Source of the DNA: JANNAT01 sp031384605
Lineage (GTDB): Bacteria; Pseudomonadota; Alphaproteobacteria; Rhodobacterales; Rhodobacteraceae
Assembly (NCBI GenBank): GCA_031384605.1
Contig: JANNAT010000140.1
Span: forward strand, 1-64,000
DNA length: 64,000 bases
Reading direction: 5' to 3'
The translations under genes were made by a program, and so were the position numbers. Shown one piece after another: positions 50,013 to 59,583 of the stretch; the first letter of the stretch is position 1, and every line of letters starts with the position of its first letter. A model generated the notes under the pieces. That model saw nothing but the letters and a program-made list of their open reading frames with translations, had not been told where the DNA came from and searched no databases.

Positions 50013-51362
50013 ATGCCCGTATCACTGATCATTCTGGCCGCAGGCATGGGAAGCCGGATGAATTCCGACACCCCCAAAGTGCTGCACCACATCGCAGCCG
50101 CGCCCATGTTGCACCACGCCATGGCCGCAGGCCGCAGTCTTGACCCTGCCCGCATTGTTGTAGTGGCGGGCCACGAGGCGGCACTGGTGACCAAATCGGC
50201 GCTGGCCTTTGAAGAGGCGGCGCAAGTGGTGATCCAAGACCCGCAACTGGGCACCGCGCACGCCGTGGCGCAAGCCGCCCCCCTGCTGGCCGACACGGTC
50301 GGCGAGGCCATCGTGCTTTATGGCGACACGCCGTTTATCCGGCCCGACACCCTGCAAGCGATGCTTGACGCGCGTGCCAGCAACGGCGTAGTCGTCTTGG
50401 GCTTTCATGCCGCAGATCCGGGCCGCTATGGGCGGTTGGTGGTTGAAGGCGATCAGTTGCAGTCTGTCGTTGAATTCAAAGACGCCACCGACGCGCAACG
50501 CGCCATCACCTTGTGCAATTCCGGCGTGATCTGTGCTGATGCAAAAACCCTGTTTGCGCTGGTGGCAAAGGTCGGCAACGACAACGCGTCGGGCGAATAC
50601 TATCTGACCGATATCGTGGCCCTTGCCCGCGCGGATGGACTGACCGCCGGCGTCGTGATCTGCGACGAATCCGAAACCCTAGGCATCAACACCCGCGCGC
50701 AATTGGCACAGGCCGAAGCTGCATTTCAAACCCGTGCGCGCAGCGATGCGCTGGAAAACGGCGTCACCCTGACCGCCCCCGAAACCGTGTTCTTTGCCCT
50801 TGATACCCATATTGGCCGCGATGCCATCATTGGGCCGCATGTGCTGTTCGGCCCCGGTGTGACCATTGAATCGGGGGCCGAAGTGAAAGGCTTTTGCCAT
50901 CTTGAAGGCTGCCATATCTCGCGCGGTGCCATCGTTGGCCCCTTCGCCCGCCTTCGGCCGGGCACCGAACTGGCCGAAGACGTGCATATCGGCAACTTTG
51001 TCGAGGTGAAGAACTCGATCCTCGACGAAGGCGTCAAAGTGGGCCATCTGACCTATCTGGGCGATGCTGACGTAGGTGAATTCACCAATATTGGCGCGGG
51101 CACAGTGACCTGTAACTATGATGGCGTGATGAAACACCGCACAACCATCGGAAAACGCGTTTTCATCGGGTCTGACACCATGCTGGTGGCCCCGGTAAGC
51201 GTGGGCCACGATGCGCTGACGGCGTCCGGATCGGTCATCACCGAAAACGTGGCCGATGGCGCATTGGCTGTGGGGCGGGCAAAACAGGTCAACAAACCCG
51301 GCCTTGCGCTGCGCCTGATGGATAGACTTCGGGCCATCAAGGCCGCAAAGGAAAAAGCGTAA
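50013..51362 (+). CDS. glmU: Bifunctional UDP-GlcNAc pyrophosphorylase / GlcN-1-P acetyltransferase
   Basis: 449 aa. The N-terminal uridyltransferase part has LAAGMGSRMNSDTPKVLHHI and the C-terminal part is a left-handed beta-helix hexapeptide-repeat acetyltransferase (PHVLFGPGVTIESGAEVK, IGNFVEVKNS, GAGTVTCNYDGVMKHRT, and IGSDTMLVAPVSVG). It makes UDP-GlcNAc for peptidoglycan and LPS. The glmS start codon follows directly after its TAA. Confidence 0.97.
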   Translation: MPVSLIILAAGMGSRMNSDTPKVLHHIAAAPMLHHAMAAGRSLDPARIVVVAGHEAALVTKSALAFEEAAQVVIQDPQLGTAHAVAQAAPLLADTVGEAIVLYGDTPFIRPDTLQAMLDARASNGVVVLGFHAADPGRYGRLVVEGDQLQSVVEFKDATDAQRAITLCNSGVICADAKTLFALVAKVGNDNASGEYYLTDIVALARADGLTAGVVICDESETLGINTRAQLAQAEAAFQTRARSDALENGVTLTAPETVFFALDTHIGRDAIIGPHVLFGPGVTIESGAEVKGFCHLEGCHISRGAIVGPFARLRPGTELAEDVHIGNFVEVKNSILDEGVKVGHLTYLGDADVGEFTNIGAGTVTCNYDGVMKHRTTIGKRVFIGSDTMLVAPVSVGHDALTASGSVITENVADGALAVGRAKQVNKPGLALRLMDRLRAIKAAKEKA

Positions 51363-53177
51363 ATGTGTGGTATTGTTGGGGTTTTGGGTAAAAAAGATGT
51401 CGCACCCCTGTTGGTCGAGGCGCTGAAACGGCTGGAATATCGCGGCTATGACAGTGCCGGCATTGCCACGGTTCACAACGGCAAACTGGACCGCCGCCGC
51501 GCCGTGGGCAAGCTGGTGAACCTGTCGGATCTGTTGGTGACAGATGCGCTGGCAGGCAAATCCGGCATCGGCCAAACCCGCTGGGCCACGCACGGCGCTG
51601 TCACCCACACCAACGCCCATCCGCATGCCTGCGGGCGGGTGATGGTGACGCACAACGGCATCATCGAAAACTTCCGCGCACTTCGCGAACGTCTTGCCGC
51701 CACTGGCCTGCATCACGTCACCGATACGGATTCCGAAACCGCCGCAATGCTGGTGGAACTGCACATGTCGCAAGGGCTTGATCCCTTGGCCGCCGTTCAG
51801 GCCACAGTGGCCGAGTTGCACGGCGCGTTTGCGCTGTTGTTCCTGTTTGATGGTGACGCGGACCTGATGATCGGCGCGCGCAAAGGCGCACCGCTTGCCG
51901 TGGGGTATGGCAACGGTGAAATGTTCGTCGGATCAGACGCCATCGCCTTGGCCCCGCTGACCGACCGCATCGCCTATCTTGAAGAAGGCGACGTCGTGCG
52001 CGTCACCCGCGCGGGGGCTGATATTTACAACGCCGATGGCGTTCTGGCCAACCGCGAGATTACGCAGATTCAACTGGACCAAACCCGCGTCGAAAAGGCC
52101 GGGTATAAGCATTTCATGGCCAAAGAAATCGCCGAACAACCCGTTGTGGTGGCCGACGCGCTGAAGCGTTACGCCCAAGACGGCGTGTTGCGCATGCCCG
52201 ATGGGGTGAATTTCGCAGGCGTTGACCGCATCAGCATGGTCGCCTGCGGCACGGCATCCTATGCCACCCATGTCGCCAAATACTGGTTTGAACAAATCGC
52301 GGGCCTGCCCGTGGATATCGACATCGCCTCGGAATTTCGCTATCGCGAGCCACCCCTTTCCCCTAAATCCTGGGCGCTGTTCGTCAGCCAATCGGGTGAA
52401 ACCGCCGATACGCTGGCCGCTTTGCGGTATACCCGTGGCAAAGTGGCCAAGATCGTGGCTGTGGTAAACGTGCCCACATCATCAATCGCGCGCGAAGCCG
52501 ATCTTGCCTTGCCAATCATGGCGGGGGTTGAGGTTGGGGTGGCATCGACAAAGGCCTTTACGTGCCAGTTGACCACTTTGGCGATGCTGGCGCTTAAGGC
52601 CGCGGTTGACCGGGGGCGATTGGATGCCGCAGGTTTGGCGCGGCATCTGGAAGACATGTCGCATCTGCCAGGTCTGATGAACCACGCGCTTGCCTTGACC
52701 GCCACGATCGCAGCCATCGCCGAGGAACTGGCCCAAGCCACCGACGTTTTGTTTCTTGGACGTGGCGCGATGTTCCCGATGGCGATGGAGGGCGCGTTAA
52801 AGCTGAAAGAAATCAGCTACATCCACGCCGAAGGGTATGCATCAGGTGAGCTGAAACACGGGCCCATCGCGCTGATTGATCCCGCCGTTCCCGTCATCGT
52901 TCTGGCCCCGCGCGATCATCTGTTCGATAAAACCGTGTCGAACATGCAAGAAGTCATGGCGCGCAACGGCAAGGTATTGCTGATCTCGGACGCCAAAGGC
53001 GTGCTCGAGGCGGGCATGGAGTGCTGGCGCACCCTGACGATTCCCGATGTATCCCCCACTTTCGCACCGATCCTGTATTCGATCCCGATTCAGTTGCTGG
53101 CCTATCACACGGCAATTGCCAAAGGCACCGATGTCGATCAGCCACGCAATCTGGCGAAATCGGTTACGGTGGAATGA
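51363..53177 (+). CDS. glmS: Glutamine--fructose-6-phosphate aminotransferase
   Basis: 604 aa. The N-terminal glutaminase starts MCGIVGVLG, with the nucleophile Cys2, then RRLEYRGYDSAG-like LKRLEYRGYDSAGIA and GQTRWATHGAVTHTNAHPH. The C-terminal half has two SIS domains (CGTASYATHVAKYWFE, FVSQSGETADTLAALR, and the C-terminal LAYHTAIAKGTDVDQPRNLAKSVTVE split as HTAIAKGTDVDQPRNLAKSV). It makes glucosamine-6-phosphate. Adjacent to glmU, an order common in alphaproteobacteria. Confidence 0.97.
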   Translation: MCGIVGVLGKKDVAPLLVEALKRLEYRGYDSAGIATVHNGKLDRRRAVGKLVNLSDLLVTDALAGKSGIGQTRWATHGAVTHTNAHPHACGRVMVTHNGIIENFRALRERLAATGLHHVTDTDSETAAMLVELHMSQGLDPLAAVQATVAELHGAFALLFLFDGDADLMIGARKGAPLAVGYGNGEMFVGSDAIALAPLTDRIAYLEEGDVVRVTRAGADIYNADGVLANREITQIQLDQTRVEKAGYKHFMAKEIAEQPVVVADALKRYAQDGVLRMPDGVNFAGVDRISMVACGTASYATHVAKYWFEQIAGLPVDIDIASEFRYREPPLSPKSWALFVSQSGETADTLAALRYTRGKVAKIVAVVNVPTSSIAREADLALPIMAGVEVGVASTKAFTCQLTTLAMLALKAAVDRGRLDAAGLARHLEDMSHLPGLMNHALALTATIAAIAEELAQATDVLFLGRGAMFPMAMEGALKLKEISYIHAEGYASGELKHGPIALIDPAVPVIVLAPRDHLFDKTVSNMQEVMARNGKVLLISDAKGVLEAGMECWRTLTIPDVSPTFAPILYSIPIQLLAYHTAIAKGTDVDQPRNLAKSVTVE

Positions 53178-53189
53178 TCAGGGGGAATA

Positions 53190-53753
53190 ATGGCCAAACA
53201 GTTTGATCATTTGGGTGCTGACCATATCGCCTTTATCGCCGATCAGCCGATTTATTTCGTGGCAACCGCCCCTGAAACCGGACGGCTTAACCTGTCACCC
53301 AAGGGGATGGACAGTTTGCGCGTGTTAACCCCCAGCCGCCTTATCTGGCTGAACCTGACCGGATCAGGCAATGAAACAGCCCCGCATCTGGCTGCTGATC
53401 CGCGCATAACCCTGATGTGGTGCAGCTTTGGCATCCGCCCGATGATCCTGCGGGCCTATGGCACCGCACGGGCCCTGCATCAAAACCATCAGGATTGGGC
53501 GGCACTTTCGGCGCAATTGCCAAAGCAGCCCGGCGCGCGCCAAATCGTGGACGTGGCGATTGATCTGGTTCAATCCTCTTGCGGCTACGCCGTGCCGCAG
53601 ATGCAACTCACCGCCGAGCGCCCCGTTCTGCACGATTGGGCCACGGGCAAAGGGACAGACGGCGTCGCCACTTATTGGGCAACGCGCAACACCAGCACGA
53701 TCGACGGTCGCCCCACTGGGATCGAAGCCAATCTACCCGAAAGCCCGCAATGA
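53190..53753 (+). CDS. Pyridoxamine 5'-phosphate oxidase-like FMN-binding protein
   Basis: 187 aa with a split-barrel flavin-binding pattern: HIAFIADQPIYFVATAPETG, RLNLSPKGMDSLRVLTP, and RPMILRAYGTARAL. This is the general PNPOx-like family often involved in F420- or FMN-dependent reductions; the substrate is unknown. Its stop overlaps the DNA alkylation repair gene by 4 bp, and it begins 12 bp after glmS, so all may be one transcript. Confidence 0.85.
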   Translation: MAKQFDHLGADHIAFIADQPIYFVATAPETGRLNLSPKGMDSLRVLTPSRLIWLNLTGSGNETAPHLAADPRITLMWCSFGIRPMILRAYGTARALHQNHQDWAALSAQLPKQPGARQIVDVAIDLVQSSCGYAVPQMQLTAERPVLHDWATGKGTDGVATYWATRNTSTIDGRPTGIEANLPESPQ

Positions 53754-54424
53754 TCGACGCCGCCTTGGCCCAACTGCACGCCGCCGCAAATGCGGACTAC
53801 GCAGTCTATGCCGCCGCCTATCACAAAACCGACCGTCCCTATCTGGGCATCAAAGCTCCGGTGGTAGAGGCGATGGCAGATGAGTGGCGCGCGGCCTGCA
53901 GTCTTGACCAACGCCTGACCCTTGCCGCCGCCCTTTGGGACAGCAATATCCATGAGGCCCGCGTCGCTGCCGCCAAACTGCTGACCCAAGCCCGGATAAA
54001 ACCCGATGATGGCGCGGCGTGGGATCTGATCCAAACCTGGGTGCCCCAGTTTGACGCCTGGGCCATCGCCGACCACGTCTGCAAAGCGGCAGAAAAACGT
54101 ATCACCGCAAATCCTGCGCGGATTGAGGCGGTGGAAGGCTGGACCACGTCTGAAAACATGTGGCAACGCCGCGCCGCACTGGTCGCCACCCTGCCCTTTA
54201 CCAAGCAAAACTTTCCCAAACCGTTTGAACTTGATATCCGTGACCGGGTTCTGGGCTGGGCCGCCACTTATGCCGATGATCGTGATTGGTTCATCCAAAA
54301 GGCCATCGCCTGGTGGCTGCGCGATCTGTCCAAACACGACGCCGCCCGCACCATAGCGTTCCTGCAAACCCACGGGGGGCGCCTGAAGGCCTTTGCGCGA
54401 AAAGAAGCCGCGCAATATCTGTGA
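53750..54424 (+). CDS. DNA alkylation repair protein (AlkD-like HEAT-repeat glycosylase)
   Basis: 224 aa from the ATG at 53750, which forms an ATGA with the preceding stop. All-helical HEAT-like repeats, with AYHKTDRPYLGIKAPVVE near the start and conserved aromatic/basic residues in FDAWAIADHVCKAAEKRI, SENMWQRRAALVATLPF and DRDWFIQKAIAWWLRDLSKHD. AlkD-type enzymes remove bulky or cationic alkylated purines from DNA. The catalytic Trp/Asp pattern (MWQRR and DWFIQKA) fits an active member. Confidence 0.85.
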   Translation: MIDAALAQLHAAANADYAVYAAAYHKTDRPYLGIKAPVVEAMADEWRAACSLDQRLTLAAALWDSNIHEARVAAAKLLTQARIKPDDGAAWDLIQTWVPQFDAWAIADHVCKAAEKRITANPARIEAVEGWTTSENMWQRRAALVATLPFTKQNFPKPFELDIRDRVLGWAATYADDRDWFIQKAIAWWLRDLSKHDAARTIAFLQTHGGRLKAFARKEAAQYL

Positions 54425-54456
54425 TTTCATTTCGGCCTGAATACCAACCTTGCACC

Positions 54457-54912
54457 CTAATTCGCAAACACCGTCACTTCCGGCAGATCGGTTAACTCCA
54501 AGCCAAGTGCCCGAAACGCCGCTAAAGATAACAACGCCCCACCTGATCCGGGGATCAAATCCACCGCCACGGATTTGCCGTCACCCGTCACAACCCGCCC
54601 CTTGCCGGGGGCCGCAACCAGCGCGGATTTCAACCAGAACCCTTGCTCTGCCGGGCTGCCAAGCCCGACCACTGCGCGGCCCAATTCCCGCGCACCCGCC
54701 GTTTGCGGTGCGGCCACTGCGGCGGCTTTTTCGGCGGCGGTGGTTGCATCCAACGCCGCTGCCGACTGCCCCACCCCCGACGGCGCTGATACGATCGGGG
54801 CTGGCAAAGCCGTCTCGGCAACCGGCGCTGCGGGTTTGGTCAAACGTTCAACCATGCCACAGCCCGACAGGCTGAGGGCAACGGCGACAAGCGAAAGGGC
54901 ACAAGGTTTCAT
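54457..54912 (-). CDS. Small lipoprotein, unknown
   Basis: 151 aa from the ATG at 54912; the upstream part of the open frame is antisense to moaA. The signal peptide ends in lipobox SLSGC. The middle is Ala/Pro-rich (about 25-70), and the C-terminal half has a compact segment (RAVVGLGSPAEQGFWLKSAL, then GGALLSLAAFRALGLEL). It is divergent from moaA, with 87 bp between starts. No family recognised, although the C-terminal part looks conserved-like. Confidence 0.7.
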   Translation of the reverse strand: MKPCALSLVAVALSLSGCGMVERLTKPAAPVAETALPAPIVSAPSGVGQSAAALDATTAAEKAAAVAAPQTAGARELGRAVVGLGSPAEQGFWLKSALVAAPGKGRVVTGDGKSVAVDLIPGSGGALLSLAAFRALGLELTDLPEVTVFAN

Positions 54913-54999
54913 ATCCGGGATGGTATCGCGGCGCGCGCAACCCCGCAACTGCCGCATTCTGCCCTTGCGGCCCTTCCGCGCGATGCCTACGTTATTGCG

Positions 55000-56013
55000 A
55001 TGACCCAAGCCCACCCGCCATTGATAGATCCGTTCGCCCGCGCGATTTCCTATCTGCGCGTCTCGGTCACTGACCGCTGCGATTTCCGCTGCACCTATTG
55101 CATGACCGAACACATGACCTTTCTGCCAAAGGCCGATCTTCTGACCTTGGAAGAACTGGACCGTCTGTGCAGCGCGTTCATCGGCATGGGGGTGAAAAAG
55201 TTGCGCATCACCGGTGGAGAGCCGTTGGTGCGCAAAGGGATCATGACGTTCTTTCAGGCAATGTCACGGCATCTGGGCACTGGGGCGTTGCAGGAACTGA
55301 CGCTGACCACCAACGGATCGCAACTGCGCAAATATGCCGCCGATCTCGCGGCCTGCGGCGTGAAACGCATCAATGTGTCGCTTGATACGCTTGATGCGGC
55401 CAAATTCGCGCAAATCACCCGCTGGGGGCGGCTGGATCAGGTGCTGGACGGCATTCAGGCGGCCACCGAGGCGGGGTTGCGCGTAAAGATCAACGCCGTG
55501 GCCCTGAAAGGCTTCAATGAGGATGAGCTGTTCCGCCTGACCGATTGGTGCGCAGCCCAAAACCACGATCTGACCTTTATCGAAGTGATGCCGATGGGCG
55601 AGATGGGCGATATAGCGCGTCTTGATCAATACTGGCCATTGAAAGATCTGCGCGCCAGTTTGGCGACCAAATACACGTTGCATGATCTGCCCGATCAAAC
55701 CGGCGGCCCCGCCCGCTATGTGCGGCTGGCAGAGTCCGGCCAACGCCTGGGCTTTATCACGCCGCTGACGCATAATTTCTGCGAAAGCTGCAACCGCGTT
55801 CGGCTGACTTGCACGGGTGAATTGTATATGTGTCTGGGTCAGGAAGACATGGCCGATCTGCGCGGCCCCTTACGTGCCAGCCCCGATGATGCAGCCCTGA
55901 CCACAGCGATCCGGGCCGCGATTGCCCGCAAACCCAAAGGCCATGATTTCGACTATTCGCGCCAAGCCATCAAAGGTCAGATGACCCGGCATATGTCGCA
56001 TACGGGCGGCTAA
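55000..56013 (+). CDS. moaA: GTP 3',8-cyclase (molybdenum cofactor biosynthesis)
   Basis: 337 aa. The radical SAM cluster is in RCDFRCTYCMTEHM (CxxxCxxC), with TGGEPLVRKGI after it. The second C-terminal cluster is in FCESCNRVRLTCTGELYMCL, and the protein ends in Gly-Gly, as needed for catalysis. MoaA converts GTP to the precursor of cPMP. No other moa gene is in the window. Confidence 0.97.
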   Translation: MTQAHPPLIDPFARAISYLRVSVTDRCDFRCTYCMTEHMTFLPKADLLTLEELDRLCSAFIGMGVKKLRITGGEPLVRKGIMTFFQAMSRHLGTGALQELTLTTNGSQLRKYAADLAACGVKRINVSLDTLDAAKFAQITRWGRLDQVLDGIQAATEAGLRVKINAVALKGFNEDELFRLTDWCAAQNHDLTFIEVMPMGEMGDIARLDQYWPLKDLRASLATKYTLHDLPDQTGGPARYVRLAESGQRLGFITPLTHNFCESCNRVRLTCTGELYMCLGQEDMADLRGPLRASPDDAALTTAIRAAIARKPKGHDFDYSRQAIKGQMTRHMSHTGG

Positions 56014-56271
56014 AAACCTGCACCCCCGGCAAGACCTGCCGGAATAGTCGGCACAAACACTGTCCTGATGCCCGCAGTCCTGATGCCCGCAGTCGCCGCG
56101 CAGAATACGCCCGCCCCGGCGACGCAGGCCAAAAAGAACAGGGCCACATCCTGCCCCGCGCCGGCATTCCTGCCCAAATGCCCAAACCCACGTCGCAGCC
56201 CGCAATGCCTTGGCACACCTGCCACCCCCACTGCCCGCCAAAACGCGGCCGGGTCGCCTGAGGCGTGCAGT
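56014..56271. other. Convergent intergenic region with a 15-bp direct repeat
   Basis: 258 bp between moaA and the amidohydrolase. It contains two adjacent copies of CCTGATGCCCGCAGT (56064-56093). Open frames exist on the minus strand, but none has a ribosome-binding site, recognisable domain or normal composition, so no gene is called. Confidence 0.5.
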
Positions 56272-57438
56272 TCACCGTGCAGGCATCCGCGCCTCAACCA
56301 TCCCGGCATACCAGCTTGCGCCAAACGGGATCACCGCATCATCAAAATTATAGGCCGGATGGTGCACCATCGCCGTGTCGCCATTGCCGACAAAGATATA
56401 GGCCCCGGGGCGCGCGTTCAGCATATAGCTGAAGTCTTCCGCCGCCATCATCGGAGCCACGTCGGTATTCACCGCCCCCGCAACGCCCCGCGCCACGTCG
56501 GCGGCATAAGCGGTATTTTCAGCCGCATTCACCGTCACCGGATAGCCGCGCCGATACTCGATCGTGGCCACCGCGCCAAATACCGCTGCCGTGCCAAGCA
56601 CAATTTCCTCGACCCGTCGCTGCGCCAGATCGCGCACCGCTTCCGTCATCGACCGCGTGGTGCCGCGCATTTTCACCACTTGCGGGATCACGTTATGCGC
56701 GGTGCTGTCGGTCTCCATCGTACAAACCGAAACCACAACCGATTGTAACGGATCAATATTCCGGCTGGCAACGGTTTGCAGTGCCAGCACGATATGCGCT
56801 GCCACCACCAGCGTATCAACGCAGTCCTGCGGCTTGGCGGCATGGCCGCCTATGCCCGTCACAGTGATGTCAAACTGATCAGCGGCGGCCATCATCGGCC
56901 CCGGTCTGATTGCAAATTGCCCCACCGGAATGCCCGGCATATTGTGCATGCCGTAAACCTCTTGAATGGCGAACCGCTCCATCATTCCGGCCTCGACCAT
57001 CTCACGCCCGCCACCGCCACCCTCTTCGGCGGGCTGAAAGATCAGCACCGCCGTGCCGTCAAAATTGCGCGTCTCGGCCAGATACTGCGCCGCGCCCAGC
57101 AACATCGCGGTGTGGCCATCATGGCCGCAGGCATGCATCTTGCCGGGGATGTTTGAGGCATAGCTGACGCCGGTTTGTTCATGGATCGGCAAGGCGTCCA
57201 TATCGGCGCGCAATCCCACCACGCGGCCCGATCCGGTTTGCCGCCCCTTGATCACCACGACAACCCCGGTGCGCCCGATCCCTGTGACCACCTGATCACA
57301 GCCAAAGCTGCGGCACAGATCGGCCACTTTTCCGGCGGTGCGCTGCACATCGAACAACAGTTCAGGGTGGGCATGAAAATCATGCCGCCACGCGGTGATC
57401 TGGGGCAGCAATTCGGCGAAACGGTTCTTGATGGGCAA
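56272..57438 (-). CDS. M20 family amidohydrolase / aminoacylase
   Basis: 388 aa from a TTG at 57438, chosen because a perfect AGGAGG stands at 8 bases and the product then begins at the family N-terminus (PIKNRFAELLPQITAWRHDF). Metal ligands and active site: GLRADMDALPI, GKMHACGHDGHTAMLL, FQPAEEGGGGG, MHN, and the final HHPAYNFDD. M20 amidohydrolases of this type deacylate N-acyl amino acids or hippurate-like compounds. Substrate not identified. Confidence 0.92.
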   Translation of the reverse strand: MPIKNRFAELLPQITAWRHDFHAHPELLFDVQRTAGKVADLCRSFGCDQVVTGIGRTGVVVVIKGRQTGSGRVVGLRADMDALPIHEQTGVSYASNIPGKMHACGHDGHTAMLLGAAQYLAETRNFDGTAVLIFQPAEEGGGGGREMVEAGMMERFAIQEVYGMHNMPGIPVGQFAIRPGPMMAAADQFDITVTGIGGHAAKPQDCVDTLVVAAHIVLALQTVASRNIDPLQSVVVSVCTMETDSTAHNVIPQVVKMRGTTRSMTEAVRDLAQRRVEEIVLGTAAVFGAVATIEYRRGYPVTVNAAENTAYAADVARGVAGAVNTDVAPMMAAEDFSYMLNARPGAYIFVGNGDTAMVHHPAYNFDDAVIPFGASWYAGMVEARMPAR

Positions 57439-57493
57439 TTGGGGGGCCTCCTGTCGGCGCATGGTGCAAGGGTGAACCTTTGGAGAGGGCAGT

Positions 57494-58168
57494 TCAAGCG
57501 TTGGATACATGCGGCTGGGGCGATGGATCCTTCAAGTCAAGCCACAGCTTGCCGTCTTGGTAGCCGCCTTTGATCAGATGCCCGACTGTGCCGACTTCGG
57601 GGTGCTGATCCGCCCAGTCTTTATAGCGGTCATTGGTGACAATCCGCGCGCCCAGATCGCGGGCGGCGGCCAGAATGATGGGGTCCGCGGGCGTGCCTTT
57701 GTCGACCACCATCACCCGATCTTCGGGCAGGCCAAGCAATTTGCCCATCGCATAGTGATGTTGATATTTTCCTGCCACGATATGACCGGCATTGGAATCA
57801 AACACCACGCCGGGGGTAAACCCAAGGGTCTGCACTTGCTGCAATACATCACGCAATGTTCCAATTTGCGGCGTGCCGTCTTTCCAATGCATCACGTTCG
57901 ATCCGTCGATGATCAACCAATTCTGGGGCTTGCCCGGTCGCAGCTTAACGCGGATGGGGAATTCTTTTGGCCCCGGCGGCACGGGTGATAGCCAAATTTT
58001 GCGTCTTGGCCCAAGCAAGACAAGCAGCCATACCGCCCGCACCACCAACAAAATGCTGGCAATAGCACTTGGGCCAGCAAGCAGAATAAAATCACCCCAC
58101 GCTGGCACGGACAACACAACACCAAGGCCGATTAAAGACAGAATAAATAAAATTACGGGCGCAATCAT
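57494..58168 (-). CDS. Membrane-anchored NYN/Zc3h12a-like ribonuclease domain protein
   Basis: 224 aa. Two or three N-terminal membrane helices (VILFILSLIGLGVVLSVP, FILLAGPSAIASILLVVRAVWLLVLLG) precede a PIN-like NYN nuclease domain (about 80-210). Acidic active-site positions are seen in NWLIIDGSNVMHW, VVFDSNAGH, VMVVDKGTPADPIILAAARD, and IVTNDRYKDW. Zc3h12a-type domains cut RNA. The combination with a membrane anchor suggests activity at the inner membrane, facing the cytoplasm. The amidohydrolase begins 55 bp downstream. Confidence 0.85.
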   Translation of the reverse strand: MIAPVILFILSLIGLGVVLSVPAWGDFILLAGPSAIASILLVVRAVWLLVLLGPRRKIWLSPVPPGPKEFPIRVKLRPGKPQNWLIIDGSNVMHWKDGTPQIGTLRDVLQQVQTLGFTPGVVFDSNAGHIVAGKYQHHYAMGKLLGLPEDRVMVVDKGTPADPIILAAARDLGARIVTNDRYKDWADQHPEVGTVGHLIKGGYQDGKLWLDLKDPSPQPHVSNA

Positions 58169-58242
58169 AACGAGAGTCTAATAAATACATAGTGCCGCGC
58201 CAAGCCAAAAGACGCGGCTAACAGACCAATCTATATATCTTT

Positions 58243-59496
58243 TCAGTCAAACTTCCGCCGCGCATCCAGCGCAAGGCCAGTGCCGACCGATCCCAGCATG
58301 TCGCCCGTGGCAATCGTCACCCCCGGCAATGCCGCCGCGACGACAGAGCGCATGATCGGCAAGCCGCTGGAGCCGCCGGTCATGAACACCGTGCCAATAT
58401 CCGCAGGTTCAAGACCTGCCTGCCGCAAAACCTGCGCCAGCATGACCGATATGCGCGCAAGCGGGGTCTCGAGCGATTGATCAAATTGCGCGCGGGTGAC
58501 CATTGGGTTCGGCCCGCCGGTAAAGTCGGACAGCGCCAGCCGTGTGGCATCAGACCCCGACAGCGCAATCTTTGCCGCCTCAACCGCCATCGCCAGCGAA
58601 TGGCCTGAGTGCTGCGTGACAACACGGATCAACCGGTCCAGCACGTCGGGCCGATCAGCCATGTGGCGCAGGCCTTTCAGATCGGTAAGGCAGCGCTGCG
58701 TATACAGCATGTTGATCTTGTGCCAGGTGGCAAGATCAAGAAAATAATGGTTCGGCATCAATCCCTTGCCACCTTGGGTGGTCGATTTATAGCCCAGATG
58801 CGGCATCACTTGGGCCAGACTAAGCAGCCGGTCAAAATCGGTGCCACCAATGCGGCAGCCGTCATTGGCCAGAATGTCAGTTGCCCGATCGGCAGCGCGG
58901 GCGCGGGTGGGCGAGACGCGGACAATGGAAAAATCCGACGTGCCGCCGCCAATATCGACGATCAAAACCAACTCCTCCCGCGCGACCGATTGTTCATATT
59001 GCAAGGCGGCGGCAATCGGTTCGAATTGAAACGCGATGTCCGTAAAGCCATGCCCGCGCGCGATGTCTTCCAGCACCGTTTGCGCCTTGGCATCGCCTGC
59101 GGCATCGTCATCGACAAAATGCACCGGGCGGCCCAGCACCACTTGGGTGACGGGGCCCGCGGCATCGCGCAGGGGCGTGATCAGGCGGGCAAAGAACCGC
59201 GCCACCACATCCTTGAACGAAATCGCACGGTTGCCAACCCGGGTTTTTTCGTCAATCAGCGATGACCCCAGCGTTGATTTCAACCCCCGCATCAGCCGCC
59301 CGTCATCGCCGCGCACATAGGCCGCAATGGCCGCGCGACCGAATTCCGGGGCGGCCCCGTCACTTTCCCAGAACACTGCGGATGGCAAGGTTACATCGGT
59401 GCCTTCAAGGGCCAGCAACCACGCACGGCTTTGATCGGCGACAGCAACGGTAGAATTTGACGTGCCAAAGTCGATCCCACAAAACAGGTTTTGCAT
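58243..59496 (-). CDS. Hsp70-like (YegD-type) ATPase
   Basis: 417 aa. The ASKHA nucleotide-binding motifs are CGIDFGTSNSTVAV (phosphate 1), VLIVDIGGGTSDFSIV (phosphate 2) and VFMTGGSSGLPIMRSVV (adenosine). It is shorter than DnaK and lacks the substrate-binding and lid domains, as in YegD. FEPIAAALQYE is the DnaK-like connect segment. Predicted as a chaperone-like ATPase of unknown client. Confidence 0.93.
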   Translation of the reverse strand: MQNLFCGIDFGTSNSTVAVADQSRAWLLALEGTDVTLPSAVFWESDGAAPEFGRAAIAAYVRGDDGRLMRGLKSTLGSSLIDEKTRVGNRAISFKDVVARFFARLITPLRDAAGPVTQVVLGRPVHFVDDDAAGDAKAQTVLEDIARGHGFTDIAFQFEPIAAALQYEQSVAREELVLIVDIGGGTSDFSIVRVSPTRARAADRATDILANDGCRIGGTDFDRLLSLAQVMPHLGYKSTTQGGKGLMPNHYFLDLATWHKINMLYTQRCLTDLKGLRHMADRPDVLDRLIRVVTQHSGHSLAMAVEAAKIALSGSDATRLALSDFTGGPNPMVTRAQFDQSLETPLARISVMLAQVLRQAGLEPADIGTVFMTGGSSGLPIMRSVVAAALPGVTIATGDMLGSVGTGLALDARRKFD

Positions 59497-59583
59497 CCTG
59501 GCACCTTATCTGGAAAAACGTGGTGTTAGCGCGGGTTAAGGGGCGAGTAAAGCCCTATGGCAGGTCGCAGCCGGAACAATAGA

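Noticed and set aside
56010..56324. 104-codon minus-strand ORF with a hydrophobic stretch between moaA and the amidohydrolase
   Set aside because: It overlaps the end of the amidohydrolase, includes the 15-bp direct repeat, has no ribosome-binding site, and other frames there are equally open.
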